Assembly: GCF_965279675.1 (NCBI RefSeq)
Contig: NZ_CBDIIJ010000002.1
Location: forward strand, 434,001 to 498,000
Direction: 5' to 3'
From: Mucisphaera sp965279675
GTDB taxonomy: Bacteria > Planctomycetota > Phycisphaerae > Phycisphaerales > Phycisphaeraceae
Length of the DNA stretch: 64,000 nucleotides
Shown: in pieces, positions 45,814 to 53,140 of the stretch
Layout of the letters: every line of letters starts with the position of its first letter
Position numbering within the stretch: position 1 is the stretch's first letter
The notes under the pieces: generated by a model
The model's input: the letters and a program-made list of their open reading frames with translations, nothing else
Database searches by the model: none
Told to the model about the DNA's origin: nothing
Translations under genes and position numbers: made by a program

Positions 45814-46470
45814 CTAGACCTCCCGAGCCGCCCAAAGCAAGCCGCGCCGCAGAATCTCACGAGCCTCGGGCACCGCCAGGTCTGCGTTCACATGCCCCAG
45901 CGAACTGTAAAACACCCGACCCGCGCCATACCGCTTCGTCCAAACAACCGGCATCTCAACGCCGTCAATCCATTCGTCATACGCCCCGTTGAAGGTCGTC
46001 ATCGCCAGAACCTCCACCGCTGGATCCACGTGCATGTAGTACTGCTCCGAATGCATCGCGAAATCAGGCACACCCCGGGTGATCTCGTGGTCCTTCGCCT
46101 TCACCTGCACGGTGTAGTCGATGATGTTGCCCGGATGCACCACCCACTGGCCCCCCACCATGTACTGGTACTCCGTGTCCTTCCGAAACGAATCAGCCAT
46201 CCCCCCATGAAATCCCCCCAGCCCCACGCCGCTCCTGATGGCATCCCGCAAACCCTGGCTCTGCTCAGGCGAGATCTCCTCCATCGTCCAGATCGGCACC
46301 ACCAGGCTGTAACCCTTCATCCGATCCACATCTTCATACACACCAAGATCATGGACGATCGCCACCTCAAACCCCTCCGCTCGGAGCAGCCCCGCCACCG
46401 TCTCAGCACACTGATCGGGCTCATGTCCCTCCCACCCGCCCCAGTTGATCAAAGCCTTACGCGTCGCCAT
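45814..46470 (-). CDS. ThuA-like domain protein
   Basis: A 218-residue protein of the ThuA family (class I glutamine amidotransferase-like fold). Motifs: ALINWGGWEGHEP at residues 6-18, VPIWTMEEISPEQ, GLRDAIRSGVGLGGFHGGMAD and TKRYGAGRVFYSSLGH. ThuA relatives accompany sugar oxidation pathways. Start at the ATG giving MATRKALINW, with GGAG eight bases upstream. It directly follows the Gfo/Idh gene and likely acts with it on the same sugar derivative. Confidence 0.88.
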   Translation of the reverse strand: MATRKALINWGGWEGHEPDQCAETVAGLLRAEGFEVAIVHDLGVYEDVDRMKGYSLVVPIWTMEEISPEQSQGLRDAIRSGVGLGGFHGGMADSFRKDTEYQYMVGGQWVVHPGNIIDYTVQVKAKDHEITRGVPDFAMHSEQYYMHVDPAVEVLAMTTFNGAYDEWIDGVEMPVVWTKRYGAGRVFYSSLGHVNADLAVPEAREILRRGLLWAAREV

Positions 46471-46505
46471 CAAACACACTCCCGGCTGCTCACAGCCCAA
46501 TCGTT

Positions 46506-47606
46506 CTAAAGCTCACCCACGACCAGATCCGCAGAAAGCGGCTCAGGCCTCGACACACGACTCGCAATCATCACCGGGCCCTCCTGCTCCGCCGCTCGAT
46601 GAAGCCCCAGCAGCACCTCAAGCACATGCATCGCCAGCGACCCCGACGCACGGTGCTCACGACCCTTCAAAATCGCGTCCGCCATATCCGCCACCCCAAT
46701 GCTCCGGTAGTTCTCCGAATACACGTGCTTCAGCGGCAGCAGTTCCGGTCCGTCCCCGCCACGCTTCGCCAGATGAATCTCGCCACCAAACATATTGGGG
46801 TCCGGCACACGCAGCGATCCCTCCGTCCCGAACACCTCGATGGGCGGGTGCTGTGCCGAAATCACATCGAAACTCATCACGATCGTAACCACCGCCCCTT
46901 GTTCAAACCGCAGCGTCCCCGCCACGTGCGTGTCCACCTCGACCGGCAGCTTCTTACCCATCAAGGCTTCACTCGTGCACGTCCGCTCTCCCGACCGGTG
47001 AGCCATCGCCCGCACTTCCGCCACCGGACCCAGCATGTTCACCAACGCCGTCACGTAGTAAGGCCCCATATCCATCACCGGGCCACCCCCCTGCAGAAAA
47101 TAGAACCCGGGGTTCGGATGCCAGCTCTCGGGCCCCGAAGAAAGCATCATCGCCGTGCCTGCAATCGGCTGACCGATCGCTCCGTCATCCACCAGCGTCC
47201 GACAACCCTGCTGACCCGCACCCAAAAACGTGTCCGGCGCACACCCCACACGCAGCCCCTTCGATGCCGCCAAGGACACCACCTGCTGCGCATCCTCCAG
47301 ATTCAGCGCGAAGGGCTTCTCGCAATACACATGCTTACCCGCCTCCAGAGCCTGCAGATTCACAGGTGCGTGACCCTGGGGCGGGGTCAGGTTCAAAACA
47401 ATGTCGATCTCATCGCTGCCCAGCAGCTGGTCGACCGACATCGCTGCGATCCCATGCTCCTTCGCCCGCTCCTGAGCCAGCGACGTATTCAGATCAGAAC
47501 ACGCCACAATCCGCATCGACGAAAACGTCTCCGCATGATTGAGATACGCCCCGGAAATATTCCCCGCCCCGATCAATCCAACCTTTAACGGTCCCTGCTG
47601 AGTCAT
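46506..47606 (-). CDS. Gfo/Idh/MocA family oxidoreductase
   Basis: A 366-residue NAD(P)-dependent sugar or polyol dehydrogenase. Rossmann loop GLIGAGNISGAYLNHA near residue 11, then VACSDLNTSLA, and the family catalytic motif EKPFALNLEDA near residue 97. The C-terminal domain has GGPVMDMGPYYVTALVNMLGP. Start at ATG 47606, chosen because the longer frame lacks a site and adds unrelated sequence. It is probably the first gene of a Gfo/Idh-ThuA unit controlled by the LacI-type regulator downstream; oxidation of a sugar glycoside or keto-sugar is inferred from context. Confidence 0.9.
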   Translation of the reverse strand: MTQQGPLKVGLIGAGNISGAYLNHAETFSSMRIVACSDLNTSLAQERAKEHGIAAMSVDQLLGSDEIDIVLNLTPPQGHAPVNLQALEAGKHVYCEKPFALNLEDAQQVVSLAASKGLRVGCAPDTFLGAGQQGCRTLVDDGAIGQPIAGTAMMLSSGPESWHPNPGFYFLQGGGPVMDMGPYYVTALVNMLGPVAEVRAMAHRSGERTCTSEALMGKKLPVEVDTHVAGTLRFEQGAVVTIVMSFDVISAQHPPIEVFGTEGSLRVPDPNMFGGEIHLAKRGGDGPELLPLKHVYSENYRSIGVADMADAILKGREHRASGSLAMHVLEVLLGLHRAAEQEGPVMIASRVSRPEPLSADLVVGEL

Positions 47607-47936
47607 GGTCCACAAACCCTTCGTTATCCGCGCAACACGCCCGGCTCGCCAAAGCAGCAAGCACCCGGCATCACTCAGAAATGCCCCCTCTAGCACAGCC
47701 AGAGTCTAACGCACCCGAGCCCGTCTCACACTCTCACCACGACCCTCGGAATCCCACCCAACCGGTCGTCGCGTAGCCAACCAGGCACAGCCAATCTCTC
47801 AAACCTTGCTTGGCATCCACTCCACGCCCGACTCCAAGCGTCGAAATAAAACAGCCATCCGATTGACGCCACCGGGCGAAGAGACCACGCCGCGGCAACC
47901 AGGGCCCCGATACATCGCATATAAGGACCAACAGAA
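47607..47936. other. Intergenic stretch without a supportable gene
   Basis: 330 bases between the Gfo/Idh start and the Fur gene stop. Open frames here are short, Arg- or Cys-rich and lack ribosome sites. I see no convincing hairpin, repeat or tRNA. The promoter of the Gfo/Idh gene should lie in it but I cannot place it. Confidence 0.5.
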
Positions 47937-48359
47937 TTACGCCGAACCCGAACACTCCGGACAAAGCCCATGAAGAAACAACTCATGCGACGCCAGCCGG
48001 AAACCATCTGGCAGCTTCGCACTTAACTCAATCCGCTCAGCATCCACGCAGTAGGTCCGTGAGCAGGATTCACACTTGAAGTGCGCATGAGCATCCGACC
48101 GCTTCCATTCATATCGCGTTGGCTCACCGGGCAGGTCAATAGGCGACAGCACGCCCAAGTCCTCGAAATGGTGAATCGCCCGATACACCGTCGCCTGACC
48201 CAGATTCGGCACCTCCTCCGCCGCCGCATCCAGAATCTCCTGCACCGCCATCGGCCGCGCCGCATCCTCCAGCACACGACGGATCGTGTCCCGCTGCTGC
48301 GTCCGACGCCCACCACCGGCCGACACCCCTGACGAACGCTCACGCTTGCCATCACTCAT
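47937..48359 (-). CDS. Fur family metal-responsive regulator
   Basis: A 140-residue regulator of the Fur/Zur/PerR family. The DNA-recognition helix region LGQATVYRAIHHFEDLGVL is at about 53-71, the metal-site H-x-H is at 91-93 (AHAHF), and two structural CxxC pairs are C96/C99 and C133/C136. The recognition-helix pattern and lack of a poly-His stretch do not let me say whether it senses iron, zinc or peroxide. It starts 60 bases from the divergent zinc-ribbon protein gene. Confidence 0.9.
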   Translation of the reverse strand: MSDGKRERSSGVSAGGGRRTQQRDTIRRVLEDAARPMAVQEILDAAAEEVPNLGQATVYRAIHHFEDLGVLSPIDLPGEPTRYEWKRSDAHAHFKCESCSRTYCVDAERIELSAKLPDGFRLASHELFLHGLCPECSGSA

Positions 48360-48419
48360 AACTGTGATTCTAGCCGCTCCGCTGCATCACCTGAATCCAA
48401 CCCAACTAAACTCGGTTCC

Positions 48420-48902
48420 ATGGTCGCCCCCCTACCAACCCTCGCCAAGGAAGACTACGCCCCGCCCCGCGATCCCAACGCCGAATACCTCTGCCCCAAA
48501 TGCCGCTACAGCCTCAAGGGCCTGCCTGAACATGGCGACTGCCCCGAATGCGGCTCCCCCTACCACCTCGACGCACTCCAACCCATCCCGGACCTCCCGC
48601 CGCCCGGCACCACCGCCGCCCGCATGGCCCTGCCCCTCACGCTCATCGCCATCGGCCTGATTGTCGGCTCCATCCGCTACCTCGACCCCATCAACCTCCG
48701 CCCCTTCACCTGGTTCGCCGTAGCCATCCTCTTCGCCGCCTGGCTCGCCGCCCTCATCGCCACCCCCCTCATCTTCATCCACCATCGCAAATGCGGCGGA
48801 ACACTCGCAGACCTCCACCCCCTCACCATCCCACTCGCCCTGCTCAACGGGCTGATACTCGCCACACCGCCAACCTACCTGCTCTACAGCTACCTGACCT
48901 GA
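48420..48902 (+). CDS. Zinc-ribbon membrane protein
   Basis: A 160-residue protein with a cytoplasmic-side zinc ribbon (C25-x2-C28 ... C41-x2-C44, LCPKCRYSLKGLP then DCPECG) followed by three hydrophobic segments at about 69-87, 95-119 and 132-157. It belongs to a type abundant in planctomycetes with unknown function. Pro-rich linkers separate the ribbon from the membrane part. Confidence 0.75.
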   Translation: MVAPLPTLAKEDYAPPRDPNAEYLCPKCRYSLKGLPEHGDCPECGSPYHLDALQPIPDLPPPGTTAARMALPLTLIAIGLIVGSIRYLDPINLRPFTWFAVAILFAAWLAALIATPLIFIHHRKCGGTLADLHPLTIPLALLNGLILATPPTYLLYSYLT

Positions 48903-48903
48903 A

Positions 48904-48937
48904 ACAAAAAAAGGGAGACGCCGGAAGGCGCCTCCCT
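48904..48937 (-). terminator. Rho-independent terminator of the PEP-CTERM gene
   Basis: On the minus strand, stem GGGAGGCGCC / GGCGTCTCCC (about 10 bp with one bulge pair) and loop TTCC followed by seven Ts. It lies 28 bases after the PEP-CTERM stop. Confidence 0.8.
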
Positions 48938-48965
48938 ACCCCTCACTTCTCTGTTGGCTTCAAGT

Positions 48966-49616
48966 TCAGCGACGACGAAGCAGGCCCATGCCCAGCAGAC
49001 CCAGCAGGCCCACCGAAGCCGGCTCCGGCACCGTCAGCGTGATCGAGAACGGATCGGAAGGCGTCAGCCCGCCCGAAAGATCGACAATCCGGAACGAACC
49101 GGTCGTCGAACCCACCAGACCCGTATCCGTCGTCTCAAGAATGTACAGCGGGTGGAAATCGAACTCCGGCGCACCAAACACAAACTGCTCGCCAGCCTCA
49201 TCGATCAGACCAATGCCCTGAAGGAAGAGGGCGAAATCATCGTTGATCGACACGATTTCGAGAGCGAGATTTGCGGTATCCGCAACGGGGACCAACCCAA
49301 ACTCCGCCAGTTCTTCGGCTTCCTCAGCATCAGGGGCCTCAAAAGCCAGGTCCTGAACCTCGTCAAACGGGATGTTCCGGAAGCCAGTCAGACCCGTAAA
49401 CGGAATCGGCGCCTCGAAGGTGTCGATCGGGATGATCGCCCCGCCATCCACGGGCTCGGTCGCTTCAAAACCGATACCAAGCTGCCCGCTGCCCAGAGCA
49501 CCGATCAGCACGTGCGGCCCCTTGTCTTCTTCGCCAGCCATCACCTCAGTTGTCATGCCCTGCACGAAGCACAACACACCGGCAGCAGCCAACATACGCA
49601 GATTACTATTGGTCAT
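48966..49616 (-). CDS. Secreted PEP-CTERM protein, SGQL/DFHPxYIL family
   Basis: A 216-residue exported protein. Signal peptide to about residue 27 (TEVMA). The mature domain contains HVLIGALGSGQLGIGFE, GFRNIPFDEVQDLAFE, EFDFHPLYIL, and TGLVGSTTGSFRI, and is recognisably homologous to the PEP-CTERM protein encoded at 50475, on the other side of a pseudopilin gene. Sorting signal VPEPASVGLLGLLGMGLLRRR-type at the C-terminus. Function unknown. Confidence 0.82.
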   Translation of the reverse strand: MTNSNLRMLAAAGVLCFVQGMTTEVMAGEEDKGPHVLIGALGSGQLGIGFEATEPVDGGAIIPIDTFEAPIPFTGLTGFRNIPFDEVQDLAFEAPDAEEAEELAEFGLVPVADTANLALEIVSINDDFALFLQGIGLIDEAGEQFVFGAPEFDFHPLYILETTDTGLVGSTTGSFRIVDLSGGLTPSDPFSITLTVPEPASVGLLGLLGMGLLRRR

Positions 49617-49727
49617 CTTGTTTCTTCCTCTATCCTTTGGGTGTGGGGATCCTGGATGGCTTTGCTGACACCAGCAAGCTCATGCATCCTTGACTGAGAA
49701 TGTAGTCTCATTATCATGTAGAGTCAA

Positions 49728-50444
49728 GTGTGGTCCAATAATCGCTATCGCTTCAGAGCCAAAGCCTTCACCCTCATCGAACTCTTGGTGGTGATCAGCA
49801 TCATTGCGCTGCTCATCGGCATCCTCCTGCCCGCCCTCGGCAGCGCCCGTGACACCGCACGAGCCGCCGCCTGCCTCTCCAACCAGCGACAGATGGGCAT
49901 CGCCGTCTACGCCTACAGCCTGGACTACGAAGGCCTCATGCCCTCCTCCGGACTGAATCACGGCAGCGACGCCCTCGACGAGCAAGGCTCCTGGTTCTTC
50001 ACCCTCGCCGACTACGCCGATGGCGAACTCATCGGCCGCTGCCCCTCTGACAACAGCATCTACTGGGACGAGCCCTCACCCACGGTCAACCGCCTGCGCA
50101 GGGTCAGCTACGCCCTGAACAACCTCATCACGGGAAATGTCTTCAACTTCGAGCGCTACCAGAACCTCAATCAAATCCCAAACCCCACTGAAACGATCTA
50201 TGCCGCCGAATTGACCGAAGAGGACCCCGGGTTTGCCGTCGCCGACCACTTCCACCCCGAAAACTGGGTCACCATCCCCCTTCCTTTCCTGGATGCGCAG
50301 GTCGCCATCCAACTCGCCCCCGAACGACACGCCGGAAAAGCCAACTACCTCTTCCTCGACGGCCACGCCAAGCAACACGCCTTCGAAGAGACCTTCGTAC
50401 CCGGCCCCTTCGAGCCTACCACCAACCTCTACGACCCGCGATAA
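49728..50444 (+). CDS. Type II secretion-like pseudopilin
   Basis: A 238-residue pseudopilin with a 12-residue leader, the helix FTLIELLVVISIIALLIG and LLPALGSARDTARAAACLSN. The C-terminal region ends with ERHAGKANYLFLDGHAKQHAF, the H-x-DGH pattern of planctomycete pseudopilins. GTG start; no strong ribosome site, so the exact start is uncertain. It lies between two homologous PEP-CTERM genes, divergent from one and followed 30 bases later by the other. Confidence 0.84.
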   Translation: MWSNNRYRFRAKAFTLIELLVVISIIALLIGILLPALGSARDTARAAACLSNQRQMGIAVYAYSLDYEGLMPSSGLNHGSDALDEQGSWFFTLADYADGELIGRCPSDNSIYWDEPSPTVNRLRRVSYALNNLITGNVFNFERYQNLNQIPNPTETIYAAELTEEDPGFAVADHFHPENWVTIPLPFLDAQVAIQLAPERHAGKANYLFLDGHAKQHAFEETFVPGPFEPTTNLYDPR

Positions 50445-50474
50445 AACCCGGGACATACAGGACCGGAGAAAAAG

Positions 50475-51464
50475 ATGCACCGCACCCTCGCTCTCGCCGC
50501 AACCAGCCTGCTCATCACCACCGCTGCCCAAGCCAACGTTCCTGGCGGTCCAGGCGACCTCAGTCCACATATCGACATCGGCGTCTTCCCCTCCGGACAA
50601 CTCGCGGTGACCTTCGACGAAATCGACATCGACGAAGCCATCGTCATCAAAACCTTCACCACCTTCCTCCCAGAAGGCGGCTCTGGTTTCATCAACCTGC
50701 CCTTCACCCGGGATCAGGACATCGCCTTCCGAACCGCCTCACCCGCCAGCGCCGACGCCGGCGGGTTCCAGACCTTCGCACAATTCGGAATCGCTCACCC
50801 GCAGATCGCTTTCGAAGCCGTGACCCTCGACCCCCTCTTCGAAGCCTTCGCCTTCGGCCAGGACCTCCTCGACCAGCCCGGCGACCAACTCGTGCTCAAC
50901 ACCCCCGGCAACGGCCTCGACTTCCACCCCACCTACATCCTCCGCACCAACACCCAGGACTTCGTCGGCCGCGTCGAAGGCACCTTCCGCTTCATGCCCC
51001 TCACCGCCACCGACTTCCTCAGCCCTAGCAGCCCCTTCAACATCACCTTCGTCGTCGGCGGCGACTACGACGACGACAGCCGACTCACCACCGCCGACAT
51101 CGACGCCCTCAGCAACGCTGCCGCCCAACCCTTCGATCCCGACTTCGACCTCAACAACGACCTCGCCGTCAACGCCGATGACACCCTCTTCTGGCTCAAC
51201 AACCTCTTCCTGAGCTCCCCAGGCGACGCCAACCTCGACCGCCAGGTCGACCTCATCGACCTATCCATCCTCGCCACCAACTTCGGCCAATCCGATACCA
51301 CCTGGTCACAGGCCGATTTCAACGCCGACCAGACCACCGACCTCATCGATCTCTCCATTCTGGCCACAAACTTCGGGTTTTCCGCCTCTCCCAGCCAGAT
51401 TCCCGAGCCCGCCGCTCTGACAGCAGGTATTCTGGCCTTGAGCCTGATCCGCCGACGAGGCTGA
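50475..51464 (+). CDS. Secreted PEP-CTERM protein with SGQL domain and dockerin-like repeats
   Basis: A 329-residue exported protein. Signal peptide to about residue 20. Residues 21-195 match the protein encoded at 48966 (IDIGVFPSGQLAVTF, FINLPFTRDQDIAF, LDFHPTYIL, VGRVEGTFRF). Residues about 200-305 then add Ca-binding-like segments (DYDDDSRLTTADIDAL and two LIDLSILATNFG copies). It ends IPEPAALTAGILALSLIRRRG, here cited in parts, as a sorting signal. GGAG lies nine bases before the ATG. Confidence 0.83.
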   Translation: MHRTLALAATSLLITTAAQANVPGGPGDLSPHIDIGVFPSGQLAVTFDEIDIDEAIVIKTFTTFLPEGGSGFINLPFTRDQDIAFRTASPASADAGGFQTFAQFGIAHPQIAFEAVTLDPLFEAFAFGQDLLDQPGDQLVLNTPGNGLDFHPTYILRTNTQDFVGRVEGTFRFMPLTATDFLSPSSPFNITFVVGGDYDDDSRLTTADIDALSNAAAQPFDPDFDLNNDLAVNADDTLFWLNNLFLSSPGDANLDRQVDLIDLSILATNFGQSDTTWSQADFNADQTTDLIDLSILATNFGFSASPSQIPEPAALTAGILALSLIRRRG

Positions 51465-51498
51465 TCATCCGCCAGAGAGACCGATCGAGGAGAAAAAC

Positions 51499-52830
51499 GT
51501 GAACACCCTCAGCACCAAACTGACGGCGGCACTCGCCTGCGCCTTCATCGCCGCACCCTCCGCCTCAGCCATCAACATCGTCCTCGATTACACCTACGAC
51601 ACCAGCGACTTCTTCGGAGCAGGCAACCCCGACGGCCCCACCGCCGGCAATCAGGCACGCGCCGCCCTCGAAGCCGCCGCCGACTATCTCTCCACCGTCT
51701 TCACCGATACCTTCGACCCCATCCAGACACCCGACCCCTTCTTCAGCGGAACCTTCAACGGCCAGGTCACCTGGAACTGGGAAGCCCGCTTCACCCACCC
51801 CGCCACCGGCGCAAGCTTCTCCCTCGACAACCTCACCATCACACAGGACGAATACCGCATCTTCGCCGGTGCCCGATCCATCGGCGGAACCACCCTCGGC
51901 GTCGGCGGCTCAGGAGGCTTCGGACTCAGCTCCAACCCCTCAGGCGGCTTCACCTCTGCAGAAATCACCCAGCTCAACCAGATCACTGACGACTTCTTCA
52001 CCAGCGTCCAGACACGAGGCGAAACCACAGGCTTCGGCCGCTGGGGTGGCTCCATCAGCTTCGACAGCGACAGCTCCACCACCTGGTCCTACGACCACAC
52101 CTCTCCCACCCAGTCCGGAACCTCCGACTTCTACTCCGTCGCCCTCCACGAACTCGCCCACGCCCTCGGCTTCGGCAACAACGACTGGGAAAACCTCGTC
52201 ATCGGCGGGGCCTTCACCGGCTCGGCCTCCGCCGCCATCTTCGGCGGCAACGTCCCCACCTCACCCGACCAGTCCCACTGGATCGCCGACACGCAGGACA
52301 CCCTCTACGGCTCCATCTTCGCCCAGGAAGCCTCGATGGACCCCAACATCACCCAGGGCACGCGCAAACTCATCACCGGCCTCGATGTCGCTGGCCTCCA
52401 GGACATCGGCTGGGAACCCAGCACCGACGGCTTCGACTTCGACAACGACACCAACCTCGACCCCGAAGACCTCGACCTCCTCATCGCCGCCATCCACACC
52501 GGCTCACCCTCCCTCGACTTCGACATCGATGGCAGCAACACCGTCGACACCGCCGACCTCAACCACTGGGTCGAACGCATCTACGGCACCGTCGCCGCCG
52601 ACGCCAACCTCGATGGCGTCATCGATCTCATCGACCTCTCCGCCCTCGCCTCAGGCTTTGGCACCACCAACCCCGGTTGGACCGGTGGCGATTTCAACGG
52701 CGACAACAACACCGACCTCATCGACCTCTCCACCCTCGCCTCCGCCTTCGGCACCAACCTCACCATCCCCGAACCCGCCTCAACCTCTCTCACCCTGCTC
52801 GCGCTGGCAGCCATCCATCGCCGCCGCTAA
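51499..52830 (+). CDS. PEP-CTERM metalloprotease with dockerin-like repeats
   Basis: A 443-residue secreted protein of the NF038122-type metalloprotease family. Signal peptide to about residue 24. The catalytic zinc helix is H217-E-L-A-H221-A-L-G-F (the HExxHxxGF pattern of metzincin-like enzymes). The expected third His at position 227 is Asn here, so the third ligand must lie elsewhere. After the protease, from about residue 300, come Ca-binding-like segments (DFDNDTNLDPEDLDLL, DIDGSNTVDTADL) and two LIDLSALASGFG-type copies, then an IPEPAS sorting signal ending R-R-R. GGAG is eight bases before the start. Confidence 0.85.
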   Translation: MNTLSTKLTAALACAFIAAPSASAINIVLDYTYDTSDFFGAGNPDGPTAGNQARAALEAAADYLSTVFTDTFDPIQTPDPFFSGTFNGQVTWNWEARFTHPATGASFSLDNLTITQDEYRIFAGARSIGGTTLGVGGSGGFGLSSNPSGGFTSAEITQLNQITDDFFTSVQTRGETTGFGRWGGSISFDSDSSTTWSYDHTSPTQSGTSDFYSVALHELAHALGFGNNDWENLVIGGAFTGSASAAIFGGNVPTSPDQSHWIADTQDTLYGSIFAQEASMDPNITQGTRKLITGLDVAGLQDIGWEPSTDGFDFDNDTNLDPEDLDLLIAAIHTGSPSLDFDIDGSNTVDTADLNHWVERIYGTVAADANLDGVIDLIDLSALASGFGTTNPGWTGGDFNGDNNTDLIDLSTLASAFGTNLTIPEPASTSLTLLALAAIHRRR

Positions 52831-52879
52831 CCTCACTGCTAACACAAAACGCGCAGGTCGTTCGCGCAAGGAGACTGCC

Positions 52880-53047
52880 ATGCTCGAAACCATCATCGGC
52901 CTCGTCGTCCTCGTCGCCTGGATCATCGCACTCGTCGACATCATCAAATCAGGCATGGACAGCACCAAGAAAATCATCTGGGCGCTCGTCGTCATCATCC
53001 TCCCCCTCATCGGCACCATCCTCTGGTTCATCATCGGCAAGAAGTAA
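52880..53047 (+). CDS. Small PLDc_N-type membrane protein
   Basis: A 55-residue protein with two hydrophobic helices (about residues 3-23 and 31-51) joined by KSGMDSTKK, the PLDc_N (phospholipase D nuclease N-terminal) pattern ending in GTILWFIIGKK. It lacks any catalytic domain, as in many free-standing members. AAGGAG lies seven bases before the ATG. It follows the metalloprotease gene by 49 bases. Confidence 0.85.
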   Translation: MLETIIGLVVLVAWIIALVDIIKSGMDSTKKIIWALVVIILPLIGTILWFIIGKK

Positions 53048-53140
53048 ACCGCCCGCAGAACACGCTACGAATCCAATCGCATTCTTTTCTGGGTGCCACG
53101 CCTTTGTTCGCCGCAGGCAGATAAGTTGTGTCCCGCAGCC

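Noticed and set aside
51869..52879. Long Pro/Ser/Thr-rich frame that includes the 55-residue membrane protein
   Set aside because: It is an out-of-frame reading of the metalloprotease gene; only the last part, after its own ribosome site, is a gene.
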